Origin: Bacteroides zoogleoformans
Lineage (GTDB): Bacteria > Bacteroidota > Bacteroidia > Bacteroidales > Bacteroidaceae
DNA: 64,000 nt
Assembly: GCF_002998435.1 (NCBI RefSeq)
Contig: NZ_CP027231.1
Span: forward strand, 2,831,001-2,895,000
Reading direction: 5' to 3'
How positions within the stretch are numbered: the first letter of the stretch is position 1; the number at the start of each line of letters is the position of its first letter. Of this stretch, positions 1-8,228 are shown in pieces. Made by a program: the position numbers and the translations under genes. The notes under the pieces are model-generated. The model did not search any database. It was not told the origin of the DNA and was given only the letters and a program-made list of their open reading frames with translations.

Positions 1-1
1 C

Positions 2-1258
2 TCACCCTTTTATAGAGGTATGCCTGCATCGGCTAAGTTTGCCGCGGTAGGTTTCATGATTTTCGGTTGCGGCGTGGAAATGGCCGGAATCACGGTTTCA
101 CGAGGCATCGTAAAATGGTTTAAGGGACGCGAGATGGCACTTGCCATGGGCTCGGAGATGGCACTTGCCCGTTTGGGAGTGGCCACTTGTATGATATTCT
201 CTCCCATGTTTGCCAAATTGGGCGGGGTGATAGATGTATCGCGCTCGGTGGCATTTGGCGTTGTCTTGCTGTTTATTGCACTCATCATGTTCATTGTCTA
301 TTTCTTTATGGATAAAAAACTTGACGAGCAGACCGGCGAGGCGGAAGAAAAAGACGACCCCTTTAAGATCAGCGATCTTGGTACGATTCTTTCCAGCGGA
401 GGTTTCTGGGTAGTGGCTCTTTTGTGTGTACTCTATTATTCTGCCATTTTCCCTTTCCAGAAATATGCAGTGAACATGTTGCAATGTAACTTGGTGTTTA
501 CAGAAGTTTCTCCTGACTCTTTCTGGGCTACCAATACTGTGACGATTATTCAGTATGGCATCATGCTGGTGGTGGCAGCGGCGGCTTTTGCAAGCAACTT
601 CTCAAAGAAAACCGGCATGAAGTATGGCCTGTTGGTGGTGGCAGGTGTGGCATTGGTGCTATTCTGCTACATGGGTTATATGCGTCAGAGTGCTGAAACG
701 GTGTTTGCGGTATTTCCTTTGCTGGCCGTCGGTATCACGCCGATATTGGGTAATTACGTAGATCATAAAGGTAAGGCTGCTTCTATGCTCGTGATAGGAT
801 CTGTATTGCTGATTTTATGCCATTTGACCTTTGCGTTTGTGCTTCCGTTGTTCAAAGATAGTGCAGTGGGTGGTATATTCATAGCTTATCTCACGATTCT
901 TGTACTCGGAGCCAGTTTCTCGTTGGTACCGGCTTCTTTATGGCCCAGTGTGCCCAAACTGGTTGACGCTAAGATTATAGGAAGTGCGTATGCCCTGATT
1001 TTCTGGATTCAGAATATAGGCTTGTGGCTTTTCCCATTGCTGATAGGCAAGGTGCTTGACAAAACCAATCCGCAGTTGGTGGAAGATTTGAGGAATGGTA
1101 TCATTACGCCTGAAGAAGCAGCTGTGTCGTATGATTATACGGCTCCATTGGTGATGTTGGCATGTCTGGGTGTTGCTGCCTTGGTTCTGGGTTTTGTTCT
1201 GAAAGTGGTGGATAGAAAGAAAGGCCTCGGATTGGAAGAACCTAATATTAAAGAATAA
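2..1258 (+). CDS. MFS family transporter, 5'-truncated by the window edge
   Basis: The reading frame is open to the left edge (codons before the first Met at 20 read S-P-F-Y-R-G), so the N-terminus lies outside and about 418 residues are seen. The protein is a string of hydrophobic helices with the loop pattern of a major facilitator: an RG-x3-KWFKGRE-type stretch near the start matches the cytoplasmic loop between early helices, followed by a charged central loop (DEQTGEAEEKDD) separating two six-helix halves. It would sit in the inner membrane and move a small solute by proton or ion coupling; the substrate cannot be read from sequence. It lies beside a glycan locus but is convergent with the next gene, so a link to that locus is only inferred. 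A strong hairpin follows the stop. Confidence 0.85.
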   Translation, partial: SPFYRGMPASAKFAAVGFMIFGCGVEMAGITVSRGIVKWFKGREMALAMGSEMALARLGVATCMIFSPMFAKLGGVIDVSRSVAFGVVLLFIALIMFIVYFFMDKKLDEQTGEAEEKDDPFKISDLGTILSSGGFWVVALLCVLYYSAIFPFQKYAVNMLQCNLVFTEVSPDSFWATNTVTIIQYGIMLVVAAAAFASNFSKKTGMKYGLLVVAGVALVLFCYMGYMRQSAETVFAVFPLLAVGITPILGNYVDHKGKAASMLVIGSVLLILCHLTFAFVLPLFKDSAVGGIFIAYLTILVLGASFSLVPASLWPSVPKLVDAKIIGSAYALIFWIQNIGLWLFPLLIGKVLDKTNPQLVEDLRNGIITPEEAAVSYDYTAPLVMLACLGVAALVLGFVLKVVDRKKGLGLEEPNIKE

Positions 1259-1330
1259 GAGCAAGTGAATATAAAAGCGCATCAAGGAAAGAGTTGTCTG
1301 TTGATGCAGTACGCTGAGAACATATAATGA

Positions 1331-1373
1331 CCGAGTGGGAAGGTGAGTGTGACGTGCTCACCTTCCCACTCGG
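1331..1373. terminator. Long hairpin between convergent genes
   Basis: Perfect 17-bp inverted repeat (1331-1347 with 1357-1373, arm CCGAGTGGGAAGGTGAG) around a 9-nt loop, placed between the stop of the MFS gene (1258, +) and the stop of the DUF4831 gene (1421, -). Position and symmetry fit a bidirectional terminator, although no clear T-run follows on the + strand. Confidence 0.7.
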
Positions 1374-1420
1374 CTTAAAGAGGGATGGATGCGTGGCTTC
1401 TTATTAAGTCTTGAATTGAC

Positions 1421-2470
1421 TTATTCCCTATCTACTTTTATCAGTCTTCCTGTTGCTGTGTCGAACAGTACTTTAATCGTTGATTTTTTATTGAATAATA
1501 CCGGTGCAAGATATTCTACTGTGCCGAATTGGGTGACAGAGAGTGATTCGTCCAGCAGTTTCTGGTTGTTGTATATGAGGGTTAGTTGTGCTTTGCCCGG
1601 AAGATTGTAGGCTATGCCATCCACTTTCTTTTTGCTATCCTCGGTTGCGGAGATATCCGGAGTCTTGAGGTTGGTAATGGTGAGATAATACGGCTCGCCG
1701 GCTAAATCTGTGTCGGCTACTACTCCTAATTTCTTGGAAAAGCGGAAAGCAACTACGTTTTGCATTTCCTCGGGTGTCAGGCGGATGACAATTGTTTTGG
1801 ACTCTTCTTTCACTTTGCCAGAGAACATCTCTGTCATGGCACGTTCCTGCTGGTTCAGGTTATCAAGCATGAGCTTGAGTTGGGCACCGTCCTTGGGCAT
1901 GTTGTCTGCTTCACCACGTAGCAGGGCATTTTTGCTCTCGCGTATGCTGTAAATTTCTTTGGCAACCAATTCGGCCATTTTGGCGCTGGAATTTGACATC
2001 AGAATTTCTTCCGTCAGGAAACTACGTGGGTCAATTCTGACTTCAGGTGTCGTTACTTCAGGTGTCTTAGTGTTTTGTCGGCCGCTGAAAGGTATATTGA
2101 TGGAGCGGACAATGCCCTCTTCTGTGAGTTCCATGAGGGGAGCCACGGTCTTGTCTTTCATCTTTACAAAATAGACATTATCCTTGTCCGGAAGACCGAT
2201 TACACGGCTTTCTACCTTGTCCAATGTCCAATATGTTTCCTGTTCGGCGGATACGTTGTTTAGACGCAGGTAGCGGTCTGCATATTTGCAAAACTCTCCG
2301 GGAGTATAGCTGTGTTTGGTGGTTTGTAATACAATTTCTATTTCCGTTTTGGGCAACAGATAGGTCACCCCGTAATCTTTGCCACGCATTACACCGGTCG
2401 TAACTTCTGTTTGAGCCACGGAGGTAGCAGCCGATAGCAGAGCAGAAAATATCAATACATTTTTCTTCAT
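1421..2470 (-). CDS. DUF4831 family exported protein
   Basis: A 349-residue protein read from the Met at 2470 (MKKNVLIFSALLSAATSVAQ), which gives a clean signal peptide ending at A-Q. An in-frame upstream start at 2512 would lie before the likely transcription start and would hide the signal. The body (YLLPKTEIEIVLQTTKHSYTPGEF, then a region rich in beta strands, and a C-terminal AQLTLIYNNQKLLDES) matches the Bacteroidales DUF4831 family as I remember it. The family has no assigned function and is probably periplasmic or outer-membrane associated. It has its own promoter and so is likely monocistronic. Confidence 0.75.
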   Translation of the reverse strand: MKKNVLIFSALLSAATSVAQTEVTTGVMRGKDYGVTYLLPKTEIEIVLQTTKHSYTPGEFCKYADRYLRLNNVSAEQETYWTLDKVESRVIGLPDKDNVYFVKMKDKTVAPLMELTEEGIVRSINIPFSGRQNTKTPEVTTPEVRIDPRSFLTEEILMSNSSAKMAELVAKEIYSIRESKNALLRGEADNMPKDGAQLKLMLDNLNQQERAMTEMFSGKVKEESKTIVIRLTPEEMQNVVAFRFSKKLGVVADTDLAGEPYYLTITNLKTPDISATEDSKKKVDGIAYNLPGKAQLTLIYNNQKLLDESLSVTQFGTVEYLAPVLFNKKSTIKVLFDTATGRLIKVDRE

Positions 2471-2509
2471 AAATACATACGTTCGTTTAGATAACCCTTT
2501 GTTAAGGAA

Positions 2510-2517
2510 CAAAGTTA
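2510..2517 (-). promoter_or_regulatory. Bacteroides -7 box for the DUF4831 gene
   Basis: The reverse complement reads TAACTTTG, matching the Bacteroides sigma-ABfr -7 consensus TAnnTTTG. It lies 40 bases upstream of the chosen start at 2470 and downstream of the lactonase stop (2545). No clear -33 TTTG is visible. Confidence 0.55.
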
Positions 2518-2544
2518 ATCAAGATATCGTTGTCTGAGCATGGT

Positions 2545-3669
2545 TTAGGGATTATTAACCGAATGGATGAATTGTATACACACGGGCTTATCCAATATGA
2601 TATCCTGATGAGTATTGCTCAGCAACCCGGAATGTTCGTCACGTTGAAACACCTGGATGATATTGCTGTCACGGCAGGCAACGAGCAGAAATTTTCCATT
2701 AGGAGTGATGTTGAAGTTACGTGGGTGGATGCCTGTTTGCTGATACCCGACTTTGGCTAAGTTTCCATTTTGGGGATTAACGGAGAATATGGCAATGCCG
2801 TCTCCCTTCAGGCGGTTGCTGGCATAGAGATACTTGCCGTCCGGACTGAGGTGTATGTCTGCGCTTCCGCGGGCGGCCATTGTATCGGCAGTGATGGTTT
2901 GTATCTGATTAAGACGACCGTCGTCATAGCTGAAGGCAATGACCTTACCTGACAACTCGGTGATGAGATAGGCATATTTCCCGTTGGGACTGAAAGTCAG
3001 GTGGCGCGGCCCGGAGCCGGATTCAATGTCTGTTGCTTTCATTGAAGGGTGAGGAGTGGCGGCATTGGGGTGCAGGACAAAGCGAAGAATGCGATCGGCA
3101 CTGAAGTCGGTGGCAAAGACATATTTTCCGTCTGGTGAGAAGACTGCACAGTGGATGTGCGGAGTGCCTTGGCGTATGGGGTCGGAACCAGTAGCCGCAC
3201 CTTCAAAGAGTGTATCTACAGGTGCCGGCCTTCCATCTTTAAGTAAGGAGAATACAGACATGTTTCCACCACTATAGTTGGCCGTCAGCACCTTGCTTCC
3301 ATTTGTAGCCACATAGCAGGGATCGCCTCCCAGCGTGAGTTCTGTGCTTAGCAGGTGCATACTTCCCGTTTCTTTATCGAAAGACAAGGTGTTGAGGGCG
3401 GCTGTGTTGTCGTTCATTTCGCTTACGGCATAGACCAGTTTCCCATCTTCAGATGGAGTAAGGTAGGAGGGATTATCCAATTCTACTGAATCGAGCAGAG
3501 TGGCTCTGCCTGTTTCTTGATTGAAGCGAAAGGTGTAGATGCCTTTGCTTGTGCCATTGGTATAAGTTCCCACCAGCATGGCGAGTTCATCCTGATTGTT
3601 GTTGCTTGCCTTCTTTGGTGTGCAAGCGGTGATGCTTAATCCGAGCATACAGAAAAGAAATGTTTTCAT
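2545..3669 (-). CDS. Lipoprotein lactonase, 7-bladed beta-propeller (6-phosphogluconolactonase family)
   Basis: A 374-residue protein from the Met at 3669 (MKTFLFCMLGLSITAC), whose ITAC lipobox marks a lipoprotein; a longer frame to 3738 would bury this signal and is rejected. The body carries repeated propeller blades: LVGTYTNGTSKGIYTFRF at the start, HIHCAVFSPDGKYVFATD and GSGPRHLTFSPNGKYAYL in the middle, and HPRNFNITPNGKFLLVAC near the end. This pattern is typical of the Lactonase/Pgl (YbhE-like) family, which hydrolyses 6-phosphogluconolactone or related sugar lactones. An exported lipoprotein is unlikely to act in the cytosolic pentose phosphate pathway, so the true substrate may be a periplasmic sugar lactone. 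It is on the same strand as the hexosaminidase operon but separated by 315 bases with hairpins. Confidence 0.85.
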   Translation of the reverse strand: MKTFLFCMLGLSITACTPKKASNNNQDELAMLVGTYTNGTSKGIYTFRFNQETGRATLLDSVELDNPSYLTPSEDGKLVYAVSEMNDNTAALNTLSFDKETGSMHLLSTELTLGGDPCYVATNGSKVLTANYSGGNMSVFSLLKDGRPAPVDTLFEGAATGSDPIRQGTPHIHCAVFSPDGKYVFATDFSADRILRFVLHPNAATPHPSMKATDIESGSGPRHLTFSPNGKYAYLITELSGKVIAFSYDDGRLNQIQTITADTMAARGSADIHLSPDGKYLYASNRLKGDGIAIFSVNPQNGNLAKVGYQQTGIHPRNFNITPNGKFLLVACRDSNIIQVFQRDEHSGLLSNTHQDIILDKPVCIQFIHSVNNP

Positions 3670-3828
3670 TGAGTAGCTGTTAAATAATGACGAGAAATTC
3701 CTCCATCGGACTGTGTGAGAACCGATAGAGGTGTACAATATTAGGTATTTAAAATGATAAATGCAAATGCTTGGTGTGTAAGAGTAGGCGGGGAATTGAA
3801 TTTTATTTCCGACGTATGGCCCAACGCC

Positions 3829-3921
3829 TTACTATAACTTAGGCATGGACTACGCTCATTGCACGAATTCTCTTAATGAATGCCGCATTGATACGTGACG
3901 ACCATGCCTAAGTTATAGTAA
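3829..3921. repeat. 20-bp perfect inverted repeat with 53-nt loop
   Basis: Arms 3829-3848 (TTACTATAACTTAGGCATGG) and 3902-3921 are perfect reverse complements. The pair lies in the 315-bp gap between the GH20 gene and the lactonase gene, both on the minus strand. It could form a long stem in the transcript or be the remnant of a small mobile repeat. Confidence 0.7.
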
Positions 3922-3958
3922 AGTGTTTTTAAAAGTGACACACTTATAAAAACACTTT
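3920..3958 (-). terminator. Terminator-like hairpin after the GH20 gene
   Basis: Arms 3920-3937 and 3941-3958 pair over 18 bases with one mismatch around a 3-nt loop, and the arm bases run A/T-rich at the outer end (AAAGTGTTTTT / AAAAACACTTT). It lies 27 bases after the GH20 stop (3985) and so fits the end of the susC-susD-hexosaminidase transcript. Confidence 0.6.
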
Positions 3959-3984
3959 TGCAGTAAGGCTCTTTCGGATGTCTT

Positions 3985-6342
3985 TTAGTGCCACAACATA
4001 TTTCCTGTTATCGGTTTGAATTCCGTCTCATCGCTTCGGCGAAGCTTTATGCTTCCATCGTTCCAGTTGGAAGGCCATCCGCCAATAATATGTCCCAGAA
4101 ATACAGCCTTCAGTTTATGAAGCCCCTTGGCTAAAGCAATAGAGGTGTCTTTACGAGAATGACGTTTAACTTCACCGCTATTGTTTATTAACAGCTTATC
4201 GTCTAACCGGACTTCTTCTAAGTCGGACGAAAGGAAATAGACCCCATCGACAGGAATTTCCAGAAAACCGGTGGTCACGGCTGCATATTGCTTGACGCTG
4301 CGCATCGACTCATCATACTTCTCCTGGGAAGTCAATTCGTTGAGTTGCTTTATTTCTTTTATAACATCGGGAGTTTTAGCGGCAACATTCAGTTCATTTA
4401 CATTGAGATAGTAACCGTAAGTCATTTCTACAGTCAATCCTTGTTTTAGATTTTCGGCTCTAATGGCAGGCATCGGTGTCTGTTTCTCAATGAGGATAGT
4501 ACGCACTCTACTCAACTTGCCCGAAGGCAATAAAGTGGCGATTTTCAGTGTTCCGTTTGTACTGAAGCTGATGGGGCTTTCATAACGGGCTGATCGGGCT
4601 GTTGGTTCGGTACCATCTGTGGTATAAACCATGTCATATGAGCGAGTGTTGGTGAATTCTAATGTTGTACTTTCGTCCGTGAAAGCCACGTAGTCACACG
4701 AGCCGCCGGGCTGTTCGGGCAGGGGAATGTGATAGTTGATGTCGTGTGCGTCCAAACGAACGAGGGCATTGTTCAGTCTGCGTTCAAAGTCTTTGTAGTC
4801 CTTGCATGCTTGTTGTGTCCATGCTGTTTCACTCAAAGCTATGCATCTGGGGAAAGTCTGATATTCCCGCAGGTCGTTGGTGTACAGGTATTCGCTCCAT
4901 ACGTTTGCTTGCGTACCAATGATGTGATGGCCTTTACCAATAGTTGTCAGCGTATCCGGCACAGGATTGTAGTTGTATACTTTTTCCAGGGAGGAATATC
5001 CGCCTATGGCTATAGGTTCAATTTTGGGGTCTCCTTGATAAAAGTCGAGATACAATCCGTTGGAGCCGGGAGACATGATGGCATCGTGTCCTTTCAGAGC
5101 AGCTTCTATTCCCCCTTTCTCGCCTCTCCATGACATGATGGTGGCACTGGGGGCGGGAGTTCCCTCCAATATCTCATCCCATCCTATGATTCTTTTTCCA
5201 TATCGGGCAAGATATTTCTCTATGCGTGTCACTACGTAGGTCTGCAACAACTCTTCGGCAGTGTGATTGGCGTTTGCTTTCAGACCCTCTTCCTTGATAC
5301 GTTTTTGGCACAGCGGACATGTTTTCCAACTACTTTTGGGACATTCATCACCACCGATGTGGAAGTAGTCACTCGGAAACAGTGTGACCATTTCGTCAAT
5401 CACGTCCTCCAAAAAGGTGAATACACTCTCCTTGCCCGGACACATCACGATGTCTTCTACTCCCCAAATGACGCGTGGGGTGATAGGCTCTCCTTTGCAA
5501 GATAATTCCGGATAGGCTGCAATGGCGGCCAACTCATGTCCGGGAATCTCCAGCTCGGGGATGATGGTGATGAAACGTTCCTCGGCATATTGTACGATGT
5601 CTCTTACTTCGTCTTGTGTATAAAAGAAAGGACCGTATTCCGTGCCTTCTCCTTCCATACGTTTTCCACCTATTTCCGTCAGTTTGGGGTATTTTTTGAT
5701 TTCAATGCGCCAAGCTTGATCTTCTGTAAGGTGCCAATGGAGGCGGTTGATTTTGAACATGGCAGATACGTCTATCAGCTTTTTCATCTCTGCTACCGTC
5801 ATAAAGTGTCGGCAGGGGTCTACGTGTATGCCTCGATAACCGAAACGCGGTGCATCGGTGATAGTTACGGAGGGAGCCGTCCAAGCTATGTCCTTTACTT
5901 TTTCCTTGCTTTCTATCTCCGCAGGAAGTAGTTGCATGAAACTTTGCATGCCGTAGAACAAACCTTGTGGAGTGTGTGCGGCCACTACCACAGAATCAGG
6001 GGTAACGTCCAAGCGATAGCCTTCGTTTCCCATTGTGGTATCTGCATTGATTTTCAACATGATTCTGCCTTTATCCTCCACGGTAATTTCGTATCCGGTT
6101 GATTGCTTCATTTTATTGGCAAAATAGTGGGCTACTGCCTGGCTTTCGGGAGTGAGGGTACCCAGAGAAGTTCGGTCGGTCAGAGTGAAGAGGCCTTTCT
6201 GCTCTGTTAGAGATTGTGGCATTGGAATGATATTAATGCCTTTGTTGTAAGTTTTTAAAGTGCCCGGATTACTCTCGCACGAGATAGCGAGTATGAATAG
6301 ACCTACGGTGCACAATGATATTATATTCTTTCTTAAATTCAT
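3985..6342 (-). CDS. Beta-N-acetylhexosaminidase, GH20 lipoprotein
   Basis: 785 residues. The N-terminus (MNLRKNIISLCTVGLFILAISC) is a lipoprotein signal with ISC lipobox. Residues about 35-150 form the GH20 N-terminal alpha/beta domain, followed by the TIM barrel from about 160 (FGYRGIHVDPCRHFM, RLHWHLTEDQAWRIE). The catalytic pair is visible in HIGGDECPKSSW: family GH20 uses this Asp-Glu with the substrate 2-acetamido group as nucleophile. After the barrel come a chitobiase-type C-terminal beta-sandwich (YTTDGTEPTARS, about 575-625) and a PA14-like module (about 640-780: GVYFLSSDLEEVRLDDKLLI). It removes terminal GlcNAc/GalNAc from glycans, probably at the outer membrane or periplasm. It lies downstream of susCD in the same direction and is the only glycoside hydrolase in view. 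Confidence 0.95.
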   Translation of the reverse strand: MNLRKNIISLCTVGLFILAISCESNPGTLKTYNKGINIIPMPQSLTEQKGLFTLTDRTSLGTLTPESQAVAHYFANKMKQSTGYEITVEDKGRIMLKINADTTMGNEGYRLDVTPDSVVVAAHTPQGLFYGMQSFMQLLPAEIESKEKVKDIAWTAPSVTITDAPRFGYRGIHVDPCRHFMTVAEMKKLIDVSAMFKINRLHWHLTEDQAWRIEIKKYPKLTEIGGKRMEGEGTEYGPFFYTQDEVRDIVQYAEERFITIIPELEIPGHELAAIAAYPELSCKGEPITPRVIWGVEDIVMCPGKESVFTFLEDVIDEMVTLFPSDYFHIGGDECPKSSWKTCPLCQKRIKEEGLKANANHTAEELLQTYVVTRIEKYLARYGKRIIGWDEILEGTPAPSATIMSWRGEKGGIEAALKGHDAIMSPGSNGLYLDFYQGDPKIEPIAIGGYSSLEKVYNYNPVPDTLTTIGKGHHIIGTQANVWSEYLYTNDLREYQTFPRCIALSETAWTQQACKDYKDFERRLNNALVRLDAHDINYHIPLPEQPGGSCDYVAFTDESTTLEFTNTRSYDMVYTTDGTEPTARSARYESPISFSTNGTLKIATLLPSGKLSRVRTILIEKQTPMPAIRAENLKQGLTVEMTYGYYLNVNELNVAAKTPDVIKEIKQLNELTSQEKYDESMRSVKQYAAVTTGFLEIPVDGVYFLSSDLEEVRLDDKLLINNSGEVKRHSRKDTSIALAKGLHKLKAVFLGHIIGGWPSNWNDGSIKLRRSDETEFKPITGNMLWH

Positions 6343-6387
6343 GATAGGAGTGTTTTAGTTGTTGGTAAAATGTTGTGAGAAAAGAAA

Positions 6388-6425
6388 GGCCGGACAGGGG
6401 AATTCAGGGGATTCCTTATCCGGCC
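6388..6425 (-). repeat. Hairpin between susD and the hexosaminidase gene
   Basis: GGCCGGA (6388-6394) pairs with TCCGGCC (6419-6425), with an inner GGAAT/ATTCC stem. Such intercistronic hairpins in susCD operons commonly adjust transcript level between the transport genes and downstream enzymes; that role is inferred here. Confidence 0.5.
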
Positions 6426-6502
6426 GGAAGGTGTTGAGTTAATAACTATTGATCAAGGAATTTCAGTAGTTCTTCTTCTTTTCTTCTTTCTCAAAATATA
6501 TG

Positions 6503-8212
6503 TCAACGCTTCAGGTTGGGGTTCTTCTCCACTTCCGTGGGTGGATAGTTGTGATAGATGGAAGCCTCATTTCTCCAAGGGGCGCTTACAGCCATTTCCT
6601 CTTTTACAACCACATCGGCTTTCAGCTTATAAGTGAACGGTTTACCATCTGCATCCACGCTATTGGTTAGTGTGCCGGCCGGTACAAGGACGTCACTCTG
6701 TGCTCCCGAACGGTAAGCGTGGTTCTCTTGCAGTCGGTTCATGCGGAACTCATCGGCACGTCGGGTAACCATTCCCAGCACATAGCCTGCCACTTCATAA
6801 CCATGCTCTTGGTATGCGGCTTCGGCCAGTTGTTTTGCATCCATTGCATCTACTGCGGCAACTGCTGCTTGGTTGCTGTATGCGCGTTGACGTACTTGTT
6901 TCAAAGCGGCTTTGGCTGCGGCCAAATCACCTCCTGAGCGTGCGGCAGACTCGGCATACCAAAGAAGTACCTCGGAATAACGAATCAAATGATGACGTTT
7001 GTTGAGACACATGCCACCCCAGACCGGCTTGGTGTAGTCAAACGGAGCTGCGACAGGTGCGCCGGAGGCATCTTTGTTCACCGAGAAAGCTACGAACATC
7101 GGACGGAAATCGGGAGCAGCGACATTCTTTCCATTGTATGCTTCACCGTCGGTGGTAGCCCACCAGTCTACCGGCACATTGTTATTCAACAGAATCTGCT
7201 TAGAGTATGTGGCGTCTTTACGAGGGCCGTCGGGATAATTTTTCCAATAGCGACGCTCGGCTAGAAAATCTCCCCAGCCACTCCATAGCTTGCCTGACTG
7301 ATGACAGGAAGAGAGTTGTGAGTCTCCTTCGCTCCAACCACCGGGAATGCTGTTATAGTCGATACCGAGCAGTGTTTCGAAATGCTGATTATTTCCGTAA
7401 GAGTATATATCGGCATAGTTTGAGAGTAATCCATGCGGATATTTTCCACTGTTCACGCCATCTATTACTTCTTTAGCTTTGGTTGCTGCGGTAGCATAAA
7501 GTTCGTTCTTGTTTAGCGGATAGCCGGCCATAGCCATATATACAGCCGCCTGCGTGGCTTTCACCGTCTGGGCTGAAACATAGATGTTCTGTCCGTTGAT
7601 GGAACGGTTGGCAACCGTATATTTTGCGGGCAGATTGCATTTTTCGGCTGTGGCGAGGTCCTCTAATATCAGTGCGTACACATTCTCCACAGTGGTGAGG
7701 GGGGTGGTATTGTTGTCTGGTGTGTTGTGCAGGTTGATGGGAAGTGCTCCGAATACACGTACTAAGCTAAAATAAGAGAAAGCACGCCAATAATGGGCTT
7801 GACCCAATGCGATGTTTATTTCCTCTTGGCTCGTTTTGGCGCTGCTTGCATTGTCCACAATAAGATTGGCAGCCTGAATAATGGTATATAGGCGATTCCA
7901 ACAATCTCTTAATCCTTTTACATCAGAGGGGTCTTCGAATGCGTCTGCCGAGAGATAGGCTGCTTTGTTAGAACCCGTAGTAGACGTCACATCGTCGCCC
8001 TGACACTGTACGATCATCGGATTGGAGTTACATTGAAACGCTTGTACCTTGGCATACAAAGCGTAGACGCTCATGTCCAGTTCGGCTTGGTTGGAGAAGA
8101 AATTCTCGGGGGTGAGCTTCCCTTGTGGGTTCTCGGTCAGGAAGTCGCTGCAAGAAGTTGTCACCAGTATGGATGCTGCAAGAATGCATCCTGATAATAT
8201 TCTTTTTTTCAT
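6503..8212 (-). CDS. susD: SusD/RagB family nutrient-binding lipoprotein
   Basis: 569 residues beginning with MKKRILSGCILAASILVTTSC, a lipoprotein signal with TSC lipobox, followed by SDFLTENPQGKLTPENFF, the characteristic SusD N-terminus. Other family hallmarks are GQAHYWRAFSYFSLVRVFG in the TPR-like part near residue 140 and HHLIRYSEVLLWYAESAAR near 405-425. SusD proteins cap the paired SusC channel on the cell surface and bind the oligosaccharide. It lies 16 bases after the susC stop, so the two are co-transcribed. Specificity cannot be read, but the neighbouring GH20 suggests a GlcNAc/GalNAc-containing glycan. Confidence 0.96.
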   Translation of the reverse strand: MKKRILSGCILAASILVTTSCSDFLTENPQGKLTPENFFSNQAELDMSVYALYAKVQAFQCNSNPMIVQCQGDDVTSTTGSNKAAYLSADAFEDPSDVKGLRDCWNRLYTIIQAANLIVDNASSAKTSQEEINIALGQAHYWRAFSYFSLVRVFGALPINLHNTPDNNTTPLTTVENVYALILEDLATAEKCNLPAKYTVANRSINGQNIYVSAQTVKATQAAVYMAMAGYPLNKNELYATAATKAKEVIDGVNSGKYPHGLLSNYADIYSYGNNQHFETLLGIDYNSIPGGWSEGDSQLSSCHQSGKLWSGWGDFLAERRYWKNYPDGPRKDATYSKQILLNNNVPVDWWATTDGEAYNGKNVAAPDFRPMFVAFSVNKDASGAPVAAPFDYTKPVWGGMCLNKRHHLIRYSEVLLWYAESAARSGGDLAAAKAALKQVRQRAYSNQAAVAAVDAMDAKQLAEAAYQEHGYEVAGYVLGMVTRRADEFRMNRLQENHAYRSGAQSDVLVPAGTLTNSVDADGKPFTYKLKADVVVKEEMAVSAPWRNEASIYHNYPPTEVEKNPNLKR

Positions 8213-8228
8213 AATGTTCTGTTGTAAT

